The position numbers and the translations under genes were made by a program. From JALHOM01 sp964444225 (GTDB lineage Bacteria; Patescibacteriota; Saccharimonadia; Saccharimonadales; 2-12-FULL-41-12): a stretch of 31,906 bases of DNA. The notes beneath the pieces are model-generated. The model worked only from the letters and a program-made list of their open reading frames with translations, did not search any database and was not told where the DNA came from. Shown one piece after another: positions 14,255-22,058 of this stretch; positions within the stretch are counted from its first letter, which is position 1; each line of letters starts with the position of its first letter. The stretch spans positions 1-31,906 of the forward strand of contig CAYUFM010000012.1 in assembly GCA_964444225.1 (NCBI GenBank), written 5' to 3'.

Positions 14255-15526
14255 TTAACTCATACCTCCAAATTGACTATTTTTAATATCTAGCCAGCTT
14301 TTACTTTGGCGAACTAGTTTTGTTATATCTTCTGGATTTTTTAATAAAACTTTTAGAGACTCCTCGGCAAAAACTTTGTTTTGTGAGCCTTTAGCAAGTA
14401 TTAGCGCGCCACTCTGCAATTTTTCTTTTACAAAATCTCCGACATCATACGGACTATCGAAACTTTTGACTTTGCATTTTTTTGCCATTGCACTAGATGC
14501 AATATATTCATTAGCATCAGGCCCGACAGTCACGACCCAGTCTAATTGCTTGGGGTCGCAATATTCTCCTATTTGAACATGGGATTTCTTGCTATGCTTG
14601 CCAAGCTCATTCATGTTTCCTAAGATTGCAATTTTTTGTGGAGCTTTCATAGAATACATTACGTCGAGCGCAGCAATTACGGCAGCCGGGCTTGCGTTAT
14701 AGGTATCATCAATAATAGTTGAGCTTTTAATTCCACTTAAAATATTCATTCTGCCGGCAAAGGCCTTTAGCTTGCCAAGCCCGATAAGGATGTTTGCCTG
14801 TGTTAAATCCAACTCGTTTGCAACTGAAACGGCAGCCAGCGCAGCCTTAGCACCTTGTGCTCCAACTAAGTTTATCTCTTTATTAATACTAAGGTCGTCG
14901 CGGTCAACTTTTAGCATCTGTTTAGTTTTTTTGGATACAATCTCTGCTTTATAGTCGGCCTTTTTTAAACCATAGGTAATTAGCTTATCAATTTCTCGAA
15001 GATATTTTGAGTTTATGTCATCATTGTTAACAATAACTTTTGTTGAGAATTTAGTAACAGCTAGCTCTTCACTGGCTACGTCGTCTAATGAATCAAAAAA
15101 TTCCATGTGCTCTGGAGTAATAGCCGTAACGACTGCGATGTCGGGCTTAATGTACTCAAACTCTTTTATTTGACCTGGCCCATCAGTGCCAAGTTCTATA
15201 ACCACCACGTCGTAAAAATGCTTGCACTTTATTTGCTTATGGTTTGATCTAAAGATTTTTATCCATGTGAAAAGGTTAAACATAGTAGGGTTCTCATGCC
15301 CGAAGAATACCAATGGTACAGTTAGTCGGTCATTGTAGTTACCTGACTGAAACCTAACACTTTTTTGAGTCTTTAAAATCTCGGCAATCGCTAACTTAGT
15401 GGAAGTTTTGCCAACACTACCAACTACAGCTACAACAGTAAACTTATGTTTTTTGCGCAAACGTCTAACCTGGCGCTCTAAAATTTTAGAAATTAGATTT
15501 TTGCCAAGTTTTTTTATCTTTAACAT
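14255..15526 (-). CDS. murF: MurF-type Mur ligase lacking the N-terminal domain
   Basis: Mur ligase that most likely adds D-Ala-D-Ala to UDP-MurNAc-tripeptide. The P-loop GSVGKTST is at residues 36-43, whereas in ordinary MurF it is near residue 105-115. The N-terminal substrate-recognition domain is thus reduced to a ~30-residue basic helix. The central ATPase domain (ELGTDGPGQIKEFEYIKPDIAVVTAITPEHMEFF, then NNDDINSKYL) and C-terminal domain (DDTYNASPAAVIAALDVM, ILGNMNELG, VTVGPDANEYI, LAKGSQNKVFAEE) are complete. DDTYNASP followed by GNMxELG is MurF-like rather than MurC/D/E. Start ATG 15526 has GATAAT 7 nt upstream. Upstream DNA gives no longer start in frame, so the short N-terminus seems real. 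A MurF/MurT-like alternative is possible. Confidence 0.82.
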   Translation of the reverse strand: MLKIKKLGKNLISKILERQVRRLRKKHKFTVVAVVGSVGKTSTKLAIAEILKTQKSVRFQSGNYNDRLTVPLVFFGHENPTMFNLFTWIKIFRSNHKQIKCKHFYDVVVIELGTDGPGQIKEFEYIKPDIAVVTAITPEHMEFFDSLDDVASEELAVTKFSTKVIVNNDDINSKYLREIDKLITYGLKKADYKAEIVSKKTKQMLKVDRDDLSINKEINLVGAQGAKAALAAVSVANELDLTQANILIGLGKLKAFAGRMNILSGIKSSTIIDDTYNASPAAVIAALDVMYSMKAPQKIAILGNMNELGKHSKKSHVQIGEYCDPKQLDWVVTVGPDANEYIASSAMAKKCKVKSFDSPYDVGDFVKEKLQSGALILAKGSQNKVFAEESLKVLLKNPEDITKLVRQSKSWLDIKNSQFGGMS

Positions 15527-15533
15527 CTAGTTT

Positions 15534-15539
15534 ATTATC
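15534..15539 (-). promoter_or_regulatory. Possible -10 box of murF-ddl
   Basis: GATAAT 7 nt upstream of the murF ATG, with no convincing -35 or Shine-Dalgarno within normal distance. Confidence 0.4.
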
Positions 15540-15559
15540 CTCAAAATTGGCCAATTAGT

Positions 15560-15916
15560 CTACTTTTTAGTGCGTTTAATAATCTTTGTAGTTTCTTGCG
15601 ACAAATAAGCCATTGCATAAATATATCCAGCAATGATGAATGGGCTCAAGACTATACCCATCAAACCCATAACTAGGCTGAAGCTACCTACAACCACACA
15701 AGCAAAAACATAGAAAACCCAAAGATAGTATGCGCTCAGCAAGTACCATTGAGCTTTTTTCGATTTGAATTTTGTTATCCCTGGATATTTATCAGAAATA
15801 TTTGGAAATTTAACATACCAAGCAATAAATTTTTCTGCGTCATATTTGTAACCTGCGAGCTTAGCCACTAAAAAAAGCGGCATTTTAGGATGAAAGTGAT
15901 AAAAGAATGAATTCAT
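15560..15916 (-). CDS. Hypothetical small membrane protein, 118 aa
   Basis: Not recognised. Residues 1-58 are aromatic and basic (MNSFFYHFHPKMPLF..., KYPGITKFKSKKAQWYLL), followed by two or three membrane helices (about 59-80 YLWVFYVFACVVVGSFSL and 82-104 GIVLSPFIIAGYIYAMAYL) and a Lys/Arg-rich end (KIIKRTKK). The ATG at 15916 begins two bases after the upstream exported-protein gene's TAA, so the two are coupled. Polytopic small membrane proteins next to an exported partner suggest an envelope role, but no function can be named. Confidence 0.7.
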   Translation of the reverse strand: MNSFFYHFHPKMPLFLVAKLAGYKYDAEKFIAWYVKFPNISDKYPGITKFKSKKAQWYLLSAYYLWVFYVFACVVVGSFSLVMGLMGIVLSPFIIAGYIYAMAYLSQETTKIIKRTKK

Positions 15917-15918
15917 TC

Positions 15919-16869
15919 TTATTGATTAGTTTGCTGCAAGCGATCCTGTAATTCTTCGGTGGAGATATAGCTTGTTGGCTCTTCAATATTGCGAAAAAGA
16001 CCATAGGCTTCATACTTTTCTGTTCTTTCGCCACCAGGATACTCAATCTGCTTTAAGTGACGACTTATTACGTCTATTTTAATCTGAATCGTAAAGCTAT
16101 TCTTAGGATCGTACTGTTCTGGATCTAGCTGTTGTACATCACCTACACCTGTCGCTCTGGCATAGTCACGCATTACATCCACAAAACCTCTAGGACTAAT
16201 AGAAGCAAATGCGGTATAGATAGGCCTTCCGTTTTCGTAAGAAATTTTTTCACCGTTTAGTTGGTACACTTTTTTATCTTTTAGCTTATTTACTAGCTCT
16301 GCTCGTTTTTCGCTTGAAAAGTTTCCGAAAGGAACGAAGGTGAAGGCGGCTTCATTTAAGAACTGAGATCCCTTGTTGGTGTTGTCGCTTCGTTTGGCCC
16401 AAGTATTTAGCAGTTTTGTGTAGTCGGCCTGATCATTAGAAGTATTAGCAATTGAGATGTCTGTGTAACGTATAAAATCACCATTTTTATTAGCAAAGGA
16501 CTCGGTGCTTACTTTTGATAAATTACGATTTTGGTCAACCTGCTGTAGATTGCTTACTGAATTAAATACAATTCCAGGTGCATAGCGAAGATACACGGAC
16601 TGTTTCTCGGTTCTACCAGAATCAGTTTGGTCGATAGTTCTAAGCACGCTGGAAGTATTAAGACTTTTATCAAGCATTCCATAGAAAATCTCATCTTTGT
16701 CCATAAAAGAGTTATTCCACCAGTAGTATCCACTATATCCAAAACCGCCCAGAGCCATGACAACCAGAAGTCCTGCTAAGAATTTAGTAGATTTTACGGT
16801 TTTTTTAATACCAGCTTTGGTTGGTTTTTTGACCTTCAAGTTCGGTTTCTTCAGTTTAATCTTCGCCAT
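15919..16869 (-). CDS. Hypothetical exported protein with signal anchor, 316 aa
   Basis: Not recognised. A very Lys-rich start (MAKIKLKKPNLKVKKPTKAG) precedes one membrane helix (about residues 32-53, FLAGLLVVMALGGFGYSGYYWW), and the remaining ~260 residues are probably outside the membrane. The soluble part alternates polar strands and helices, e.g. SVYLRYAPGIVFNSVSN and NSFTIQIKIDVISRHLKQIEYPGG, and has no cysteine or enzyme signature. A Shine-Dalgarno (AGGGAG) is close to the ATG. The gene begins 22 nt after the 3' end of tRNA-Ala with no promoter between, so it shares the tRNA transcript. Together with the next gene it forms an envelope-directed pair. Confidence 0.72.
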   Translation of the reverse strand: MAKIKLKKPNLKVKKPTKAGIKKTVKSTKFLAGLLVVMALGGFGYSGYYWWNNSFMDKDEIFYGMLDKSLNTSSVLRTIDQTDSGRTEKQSVYLRYAPGIVFNSVSNLQQVDQNRNLSKVSTESFANKNGDFIRYTDISIANTSNDQADYTKLLNTWAKRSDNTNKGSQFLNEAAFTFVPFGNFSSEKRAELVNKLKDKKVYQLNGEKISYENGRPIYTAFASISPRGFVDVMRDYARATGVGDVQQLDPEQYDPKNSFTIQIKIDVISRHLKQIEYPGGERTEKYEAYGLFRNIEEPTSYISTEELQDRLQQTNQ

Positions 16870-16891
16870 TTGGACTCCCTCTAAATAATTT

Positions 16892-16968
16892 TGGTGGAGA
16901 TACAGGGACTCAAACCCTGGACCTCAGCGCTGCCAGCGCTGCGCTCTAATCAACTGAGCTATATCCCC
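16892..16968 (-). tRNA. tRNA-Ala (anticodon GGC)
   Basis: Full cloverleaf with encoded CCA, 77 nt. The acceptor stem GGGGATA pairs with TATCTCC and contains the G3-U70 wobble that marks alanine tRNAs. The D-arm is regular, the anticodon loop CTGGCAG gives anticodon GGC (codon GCC and GCU by wobble), and the T-arm carries a standard loop (TTTGAGT). The 3' end is 22 nt from the start codon of the downstream exported-protein gene, with which it probably shares a transcript. Confidence 0.97.
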
Positions 16969-16986
16969 TTCATTACTACTCTATAA

Positions 16987-16992
16987 ATTATA
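16987..16992 (-). promoter_or_regulatory. Extended -10 promoter of tRNA-Ala
   Basis: TGG-TATAAT on the minus strand is an extended -10 (TGn), about 19 nt upstream of the tRNA 5' end. The -35 is weak. Confidence 0.6.
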
Positions 16993-17009
16993 CCAGTTTT
17001 TTAACCAAT

Positions 17010-17033
17010 AAAAAATGGGCTCGTGCGCGCCCA
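17010..17033 (-). terminator. Intrinsic terminator of the candidate small RNA
   Basis: TGGGC (17033-17029), loop GCGCACGA, GCCCA (17020-17016), then six T ending at 17010. It is oriented only toward the minus strand. Confidence 0.7.
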
Positions 17034-17098
17034 CCTGGCCCTTTTGTAGTTTTTGTTTTTGTCTAAATACATGCAGGGCCGAACGCACCAGCCCAACA
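17010..17098 (-). ncRNA. Candidate small RNA with two hairpins and an intrinsic terminator
   Basis: A minus-strand promoter TTGACA-N16-TAATCA (17105-17132) is followed by two GC-rich hairpins and six T, with no gene in the ~90 nt between. The first hairpin pairs ATGTTGGGC with GCCCTGCAT (one mismatch) around a loop containing GTGCG. The second is TGGGC/GCCCA around a loop containing CGCAC, which is complementary to the first loop. An A-rich linker separates them. This is a compact RNA-like unit, not annotated by homology. Confidence 0.5.
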
Positions 17099-17104
17099 TG
17101 CTTA

Positions 17105-17153
17105 TGATTACAGCTTGGCCAATTTTTGTCAAATTCGTAACATCTGATATGAT
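17105..17153. promoter_or_regulatory. Divergent promoters sharing their -35 region
   Basis: Minus strand: TTGACA (17127-17132), N16, TAATCA (17105-17110). Plus strand: TTGTCA (17126-17131), N16, TATGAT (17148-17153) then 9 nt to the ATG at 17163. The two -35 boxes overlap on opposite strands, so the small RNA and the divergent gene should compete for polymerase. Confidence 0.55.
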
Positions 17154-17162
17154 GAAATAAAT

Positions 17163-18023
17163 ATGGGAAAAGATGCTACCAGACTGCTTAGCAGAACTGT
17201 TCAAACTGCTCTAGAGAATACACCAGAAAATTTAGCATCGCTTAGAGACGAGGAACTTTATACTACGTGGGGACATCTAGCATCACAAGTGATGGAAGCT
17301 GAAGTAACTGACCCTAACATTGACTCAGTTGTTAGTTTCTTGGGTATATCAAGACAAGATCTAGTAGACCCAAAACCACAAAACTTAGGTGCTAATAACT
17401 ATAAATTTGAGTTCCTCGAAAGAGCAAGACAAGAATATATAGAAAGCAGGAAAGCCGTGGTGCAAAGTTTTATCGATGAAATGGTTGATTTTGCAATAAC
17501 ACGTACATCATTTGACGACCCTAACAACCAAGAAACGTTTGATTCATTAAGTTATGAAATACCTTCCTTGAAAGATCGTCTCGACGGGGATACAACCTCT
17601 GACCCAACAAGATTTACTCTATTTAGAAAGTTGGCAGAAGCACAGCTAGAACGCGATTCTGTTTGGGAGCACGGAAAACTAGATATTTCATTTGCAGAAT
17701 TTACAGCAAAAATTCTAGGAACAAAGTCCGAAGATGAACTCGGACTACATATTAGAGTAAAGACTTTAAATGAAATAATTGAAACACTGTCTGAAGAAAA
17801 TGCTATTTATCTAGATGGAGAAGAAGACTATTCATCAAGTCCAGCCGACACAGTACCTATAACTTTAGAGTTATTTAAAAACTTTATTATAGGATACATT
17901 GCGAATGAAAAAACAGAAGCAAGATTACACGCTACAATACAATGGAAAAAAATTAAGCATTTTGTTATTCCCAAACCATACTGGAAATTACCATTATTCG
18001 TAGATAGGGATTCTGGAGATTAA
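17163..18023 (+). CDS. Hypothetical acidic cytosolic protein, 286 aa
   Basis: Not recognised. It has no signal peptide or membrane helix and no cysteines, and it is strongly acidic and helix-rich (e.g. residues 60-125 and 205-265). The last ~30 residues (HFVIPKPYWKLPLFVDRDSGD) are aromatic and Pro-rich. No catalytic motif was found. The gene starts 9 nt after a TATGAT box with TTGTCA as -35 and has no Shine-Dalgarno, so the message is probably leaderless. It is convergent with glmS, one base separating the two stop codons. Codon use resembles neighbours, supporting a real gene; the function is unknown. Confidence 0.65.
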   Translation: MGKDATRLLSRTVQTALENTPENLASLRDEELYTTWGHLASQVMEAEVTDPNIDSVVSFLGISRQDLVDPKPQNLGANNYKFEFLERARQEYIESRKAVVQSFIDEMVDFAITRTSFDDPNNQETFDSLSYEIPSLKDRLDGDTTSDPTRFTLFRKLAEAQLERDSVWEHGKLDISFAEFTAKILGTKSEDELGLHIRVKTLNEIIETLSEENAIYLDGEEDYSSSPADTVPITLELFKNFIIGYIANEKTEARLHATIQWKKIKHFVIPKPYWKLPLFVDRDSGD

Positions 18024-18024
18024 A

Positions 18025-19833
18025 TTACTCAACGGTGACAGATTTTGCGAGATTGCGAGGCTTGTCGATATTGAGTTTTTTGCCCTCTGCAATAGCCAGC
18101 GCCAGAAGCTGAAGCACGACATTATAAACTAATCCATCGGTGTAGCTACCGGCATGCGGAACTTCTATGTGATAGTCGCTGAGTTTTTCTTTTGGCCGAG
18201 TTGACACGGTAAAAACAGCGCCGTCTCTAGCCTTTAGTTCCTGTAGAGCCGAGAGGCCTTTTTCGTACATCAGTTTATCTTCTGGCAGTAATAAAATAGA
18301 GAGGTGTTTTGGTCCAACAAGCGCAATAGGTCCATGCTTCATCTCGCCTGAGGCAAGCCCCTGAGCGTGAACATAAGAAATTTCCATAATTTTGAGGGCA
18401 CCCTCCATAGCCACCGGGTACATTTCGTTGCGACCCAGGTAATACCAGTCGTGATATTTGCTTAGTTTTTGGGCGATTTTATCTATCTGAGGCTTAAGAC
18501 TAAGTACAGATTTAATTTCGTTAGGTAAAGATGACAGCTCTTGTGCCAAGGCTCTTACGTCGGCTGAACTACCACCACGCCGGTCGGCCAAAAAACCACC
18601 CAACATTAAAAGCGCACCTACCATAGAGCTATAAGCTTTGGTGCTAGCTACTGACACTTCGGTACCGGCGTGTAAATATATGCCGCCATAATCTACCTCA
18701 CGAGCAATTGTTGAGCCAATCGAGTTAATTATTCCTATGGTCTTAATCCTGCGGCGTTTAGCTTCTTTGACCGACGCCAGTGTGTCGGCTGTTTCGCCAG
18801 ACTGACTCATGAAGATTGCTAATGTTGAATCTGTATCATACGCACCATGACGGTACCTAAACTCACTGGCATGCTCGACGCTAACTTCGATTCCAAGCAA
18901 CTCCTCCAGCTTATACTTTGCATAAAATCCGGCGTAATAAGCCGTGCCACAGCCAATAATTAAAATATGTTTAAGCCCTATGATGTCGTTTTTATCTAGG
19001 TTTGGACCCCCCAGCATAATTGTTCCGTCACTATTGACCCTGCCCCGCATTAAGTTAGTTAATGACAACGGTTGCTCAAAAATCTCTTTTTCTAAATAAC
19101 TCTTATAAGTACCAAGTTCAGGAATTTTACTGATTTCATCAATTTCTTCCAGGGCAATTTCTTGTTGGTTAAGTTTAATGTCATATAAATCAACAGAACT
19201 ATCAGTAATGTGAGCAATCTGATCATCTTTTAAATACAAAACTTTGTCGGTATGATTAACGATTGCGTTTGGGTCGCTTGCAACGTAATACTGGTCTTTA
19301 TCAACACCAATAACTATTGGGCTGCCACGCCGAGCAACTACCAAATTTCTAGGTGATTTTGTAGACATTACTACAACACCAAAAGTTCCCTTCACAAGAG
19401 CAAGCGCTAGCTGAGTTGCCAAAAGTAAATCTGAATTAGTTTTGTAAAAACTGTCTATCAACCCTGCCAAAACTTCACTGTCAGTTTCGCTAACTAATTT
19501 GGACGCGTTAAACCGTTCTTTTAATTCTTCGTAATTTTCAATTATGCCGTTATGTACTAATGTAATCTCACCGTAAGTGTGAGGGTGGGCATTCTTTACA
19601 GATGGTTTACCATGAGTTGCCCAGCGCGTGTGCCCTACACCAAACGTTGCATTGTCAGACAACTCACTAAGTTCCAGCTTACTGGTATCACCTACGGCCT
19701 TGGTAAGAGACAGTTTATCGTCCAGTAGTGCAATTCCTGCAGAATCGTAGCCTCGATATTCCATCTGTTTTAAGCCAGTATAAATAATATGTTTTGCCGG
19801 GCGATTGCCGACATAACCCATAATTCCGCACAT
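18025..19833 (-). CDS. glmS: Glutamine--fructose-6-phosphate aminotransferase (isomerizing)
   Basis: Makes glucosamine-6-phosphate, the first step toward UDP-GlcNAc for peptidoglycan. The N-terminus MCGIMGYVGNRPAKHIIYTG supplies the catalytic Cys2 of the Ntn glutaminase domain, with GYDSAG, GVGHTRWATHGKP and the LVHNGIIENYEEL region. Two SIS domains follow (CGTAYYAGFYAKYKLE, SQSGETADTLASVKEAKRR, then YYLGRNEMYPVAMEGALKIMEISY) and the C-terminal DKPRNLAKSVTVE is diagnostic. Length 602 aa is normal. A strong Shine-Dalgarno AGGAGG (19841-19846) lies inside the end of the AbrB-type gene, two bases of spacer separate its stop from the ATG, and the two are clearly coupled. I saw no glmS ribozyme: the leader is too short. 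Confidence 0.98.
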   Translation of the reverse strand: MCGIMGYVGNRPAKHIIYTGLKQMEYRGYDSAGIALLDDKLSLTKAVGDTSKLELSELSDNATFGVGHTRWATHGKPSVKNAHPHTYGEITLVHNGIIENYEELKERFNASKLVSETDSEVLAGLIDSFYKTNSDLLLATQLALALVKGTFGVVVMSTKSPRNLVVARRGSPIVIGVDKDQYYVASDPNAIVNHTDKVLYLKDDQIAHITDSSVDLYDIKLNQQEIALEEIDEISKIPELGTYKSYLEKEIFEQPLSLTNLMRGRVNSDGTIMLGGPNLDKNDIIGLKHILIIGCGTAYYAGFYAKYKLEELLGIEVSVEHASEFRYRHGAYDTDSTLAIFMSQSGETADTLASVKEAKRRRIKTIGIINSIGSTIAREVDYGGIYLHAGTEVSVASTKAYSSMVGALLMLGGFLADRRGGSSADVRALAQELSSLPNEIKSVLSLKPQIDKIAQKLSKYHDWYYLGRNEMYPVAMEGALKIMEISYVHAQGLASGEMKHGPIALVGPKHLSILLLPEDKLMYEKGLSALQELKARDGAVFTVSTRPKEKLSDYHIEVPHAGSYTDGLVYNVVLQLLALAIAEGKKLNIDKPRNLAKSVTVE

Positions 19834-19835
19834 TA

Positions 19836-20015
19836 TTACGCCTCCTCTTTCTTTTGAACTACTATTTGCGAGCCTTGGCGCCTAACAACAAGTGTGTCGC
19901 CTTTTTTCCATCCCAATTGTTTTACGGCCTCAATCGGCAAGCTAATGGCAAAAGATTTTTTGCCTACCATACTAAGCTTACGCAAGGACGTTTGTTGATT
20001 TTCTGGACGCGCCAT
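19836..20015 (-). CDS. AbrB/SpoVT-type DNA-binding protein coupled to glmS
   Basis: A 59-aa gene, found by reading the minus strand upstream of glmS. The translation starts MARPENQQTSLRKLSMVGKK and continues SFAISLPIEAVKQLGWKKGD TLVVRRQGSQ IVVQKKEEA. The core S-F-A-I-S-L-P-x-E-A-V-x-x-L-G-W-x-x-G-D is the swapped-hairpin AbrB/MazE-type domain, whose members bind DNA as dimers. It lacks a nearby toxin partner, so an antitoxin role is unlikely. A promoter TTGGTT-N17-TATGAT places the start of transcription at the ATG (6 nt after the -10). Its stop is two bases from the glmS ATG. Regulation of glmS or of itself is inference. Confidence 0.8.
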   Translation of the reverse strand: MARPENQQTSLRKLSMVGKKSFAISLPIEAVKQLGWKKGDTLVVRRQGSQIVVQKKEEA

Positions 20016-20021
20016 AAACCC

Positions 20022-20050
20022 ATCATAGTCAGTTTCTACAGAATAACCAA
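20022..20050 (-). promoter_or_regulatory. Promoter of the AbrB-type gene and glmS
   Basis: TTGGTT (20045-20050), 17-bp spacer, TATGAT (20022-20027), then 6 nt to the ATG at 20015. It lies between the ligA stop and the small gene, so this pair can be expressed independently of ligA. Confidence 0.6.
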
Positions 20051-20054
20051 ATAA

Positions 20055-22058
20055 TTACGTAATTAACTTATTTAACTCATCTTCAGAGATTATTTTAGTA
20101 CCAAGCTTATTGGCTTTTTCCATTTTAGACGCACCAACGTTAGCACCAACTACTAAATAATCTGTGTCTTTGCCTACAGAACTTTGGAAGACTCCACCCT
20201 CAGCCCGAATTCTCTCGGCCATTTCTTCACGGCTGGAAGTTTCTAAACTACCGGTAATAACAAATTTCTTGCCAGACAGCTTAGCGCTGGAAACACTTTG
20301 TCTTACAGTCTGTGGCCAAACATTTTGACGCCTAAAACTAGCAAGAAGCTCTATGTTTTCTTCATCGGCAAACCAGGCGATAATCGACTCGGCCACAACC
20401 TCGCCTACACCTTCTACTTCTCTTAACTCCTCGTATGTAGCAACGCCGATGTTGTCTAGATTTTTAAATTTTTTGCTCAAATCAATTGCTGTCTGCGCCC
20501 CAACATGTCGAATCCCTAGAGCGTAAACAAACTTATGTAGTAGTGGATTTTTCTTTTGCTCAATCGCATTTACTAAATTACCTGCTGACTTTTCAGCAAA
20601 ACGGTCTAGTCCTAAAATGTCATCTTTTTTTAGAGCGTACAGATCAGCAGTATTTTTTATAAGCTCGCTATCCAACAATGCAATGACATTTTTTTCTCCC
20701 AAACCTTCAATATCTAGAGCACTTTTACTAGCAAAGTGCTGAATTTGATTAGACACTCTAGCGGGACATTTATTGTTTGGGCACCTCCACACCGCTTCGT
20801 CTTCTTTGAGTTTTTTTAGCTCAACACCACATTCTGGACAATCTTTTGGCATAAAAAATCGCTTTTCACTACCATCGCGCAGTTCTTTTAAAGGCTGGAC
20901 AACTTCTGGAATTATGTCACCAGCTTTTTGAATAATCACTGTGTCGCCGATACGTATATCTTTGCGATCAACCTCTGTTTCGTTGTGAAGCGTAGCCATC
21001 TGAACCGTACTGCCAGCCACCACCACAGGCTCCAATATCGCTACAGGCGTTGCTGCTCCGGTACGGCCGATCGACACAAAAATGTCTTTAACCTTGGTTG
21101 TTGATTGCTCGGCTGGATATTTAAAGGCGGCAGCTCCACGTGGCGCTTTACCTACTACCCCTGCGCGAGCGTACAAAGTTCTGTCATTTAACTTTATAAC
21201 TACACCGTCGGTATTGTACTGCAGGCTTTCTCGTTTAGATTCCCATTCTTCAATAAATTTCATCAAATCTTCGGTAGTTTTAAATGCCCGAGCATTTTTG
21301 CTAGCAACAAAACCTAGTCTGTTGAGTTTTTTATAAACCTGTTCGTTAGTTGCCAGTACTTCAGGATACTGACTAATGTCATAGGCATGAAAACGCAAGT
21401 TTCGGCCAGCCACTAATCTGGGGTCAAGTTGGCGCATGGTTCCGGCGGCGGTATTTCTAGGGTTGGCAAATAGCGGTTGTCCGGCTTTTTCGCGCTCGAC
21501 ATTTAGCTCGGCGAAGTCTTTTTTATACATCACAATTTCTCCCCGCACTTCGACTTCACCACTATTTTCTTCTCTTAGCTTTAACGGCACCGAGTCAATT
21601 GTACGGACGTTAATTGTAATGTCTTCGCCAAGCAGGCCGTCACCGCGAGTTAGGCCTAAATAAAGTTCACCGTCTCTATATCTCAAAGCACAAGCCAGGC
21701 CGTCCATTTTGAGGTCAGCGAACAACTCAACCGTGTCGTTAATATTTAAGAATTTAGCAACGCGTTTTTGCCAAGCAAGCACTTCTTCTTTATTAAAGAC
21801 ATCGTTGAGACTGAGCATCCTGGTGCTATGCGCCACAGACTCAAAACTTTCAGAAATTTGACCGGCTACTCGTTGCGTCGGGCTGTCGGGTGTGGTCAGC
21901 TCCGGAAATTGCTCCTCCAACTGAGCCAGCTCGTGCTTTAGACTGTCGGCAGCAGCCTCACTCATAATTGACTCATCTAGGACATGATAATGATACCGAT
22001 AATCATTTATCAGCTCTTTTAACTTTGCGATCCTCGATTGTGCTGATTCTTTGTTCAT
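20055..22058 (-). CDS. ligA: NAD-dependent DNA ligase LigA
   Basis: Seals nicks during replication and repair using NAD. The adenylation lysine is K117 in LKMDG. The Ia domain (DSIMSEAAADSLKHELAQLE) and YHYHVLDES precede it; nucleotidyltransferase motifs TRGDGLLGEDITINVRTID and GEIVMYKKDF follow. Then come DGVVIKLND, the OB-fold, a four-cysteine zinc finger (CPECGVEL...CPNNKCPARV), helix-hairpin-helix repeats (ALGIRHVGAQ; GVGEVVAESI) and a C-terminal BRCT domain (KKFVITGSLETSSREEMAERI). Length 667 aa is standard. The start overlaps the upstream membrane-protein gene in ATGA. Identity is secure. Confidence 0.98.
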   Translation of the reverse strand: MNKESAQSRIAKLKELINDYRYHYHVLDESIMSEAAADSLKHELAQLEEQFPELTTPDSPTQRVAGQISESFESVAHSTRMLSLNDVFNKEEVLAWQKRVAKFLNINDTVELFADLKMDGLACALRYRDGELYLGLTRGDGLLGEDITINVRTIDSVPLKLREENSGEVEVRGEIVMYKKDFAELNVEREKAGQPLFANPRNTAAGTMRQLDPRLVAGRNLRFHAYDISQYPEVLATNEQVYKKLNRLGFVASKNARAFKTTEDLMKFIEEWESKRESLQYNTDGVVIKLNDRTLYARAGVVGKAPRGAAAFKYPAEQSTTKVKDIFVSIGRTGAATPVAILEPVVVAGSTVQMATLHNETEVDRKDIRIGDTVIIQKAGDIIPEVVQPLKELRDGSEKRFFMPKDCPECGVELKKLKEDEAVWRCPNNKCPARVSNQIQHFASKSALDIEGLGEKNVIALLDSELIKNTADLYALKKDDILGLDRFAEKSAGNLVNAIEQKKNPLLHKFVYALGIRHVGAQTAIDLSKKFKNLDNIGVATYEELREVEGVGEVVAESIIAWFADEENIELLASFRRQNVWPQTVRQSVSSAKLSGKKFVITGSLETSSREEMAERIRAEGGVFQSSVGKDTDYLVVGANVGASKMEKANKLGTKIISEDELNKLIT

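Noticed and set aside
17001..17204. Minus-strand 67-codon open frame
   Set aside because: It starts inside the 17163 gene on the other strand and runs through the divergent promoter and the hairpin terminator. Its product has no recognisable features, and the promoter/terminator layout fits an RNA better.
19801..19860. glmS ribozyme
   Set aside because: There is no room: the AbrB-type gene ends two bases before the glmS ATG and the only leader feature is a Shine-Dalgarno.
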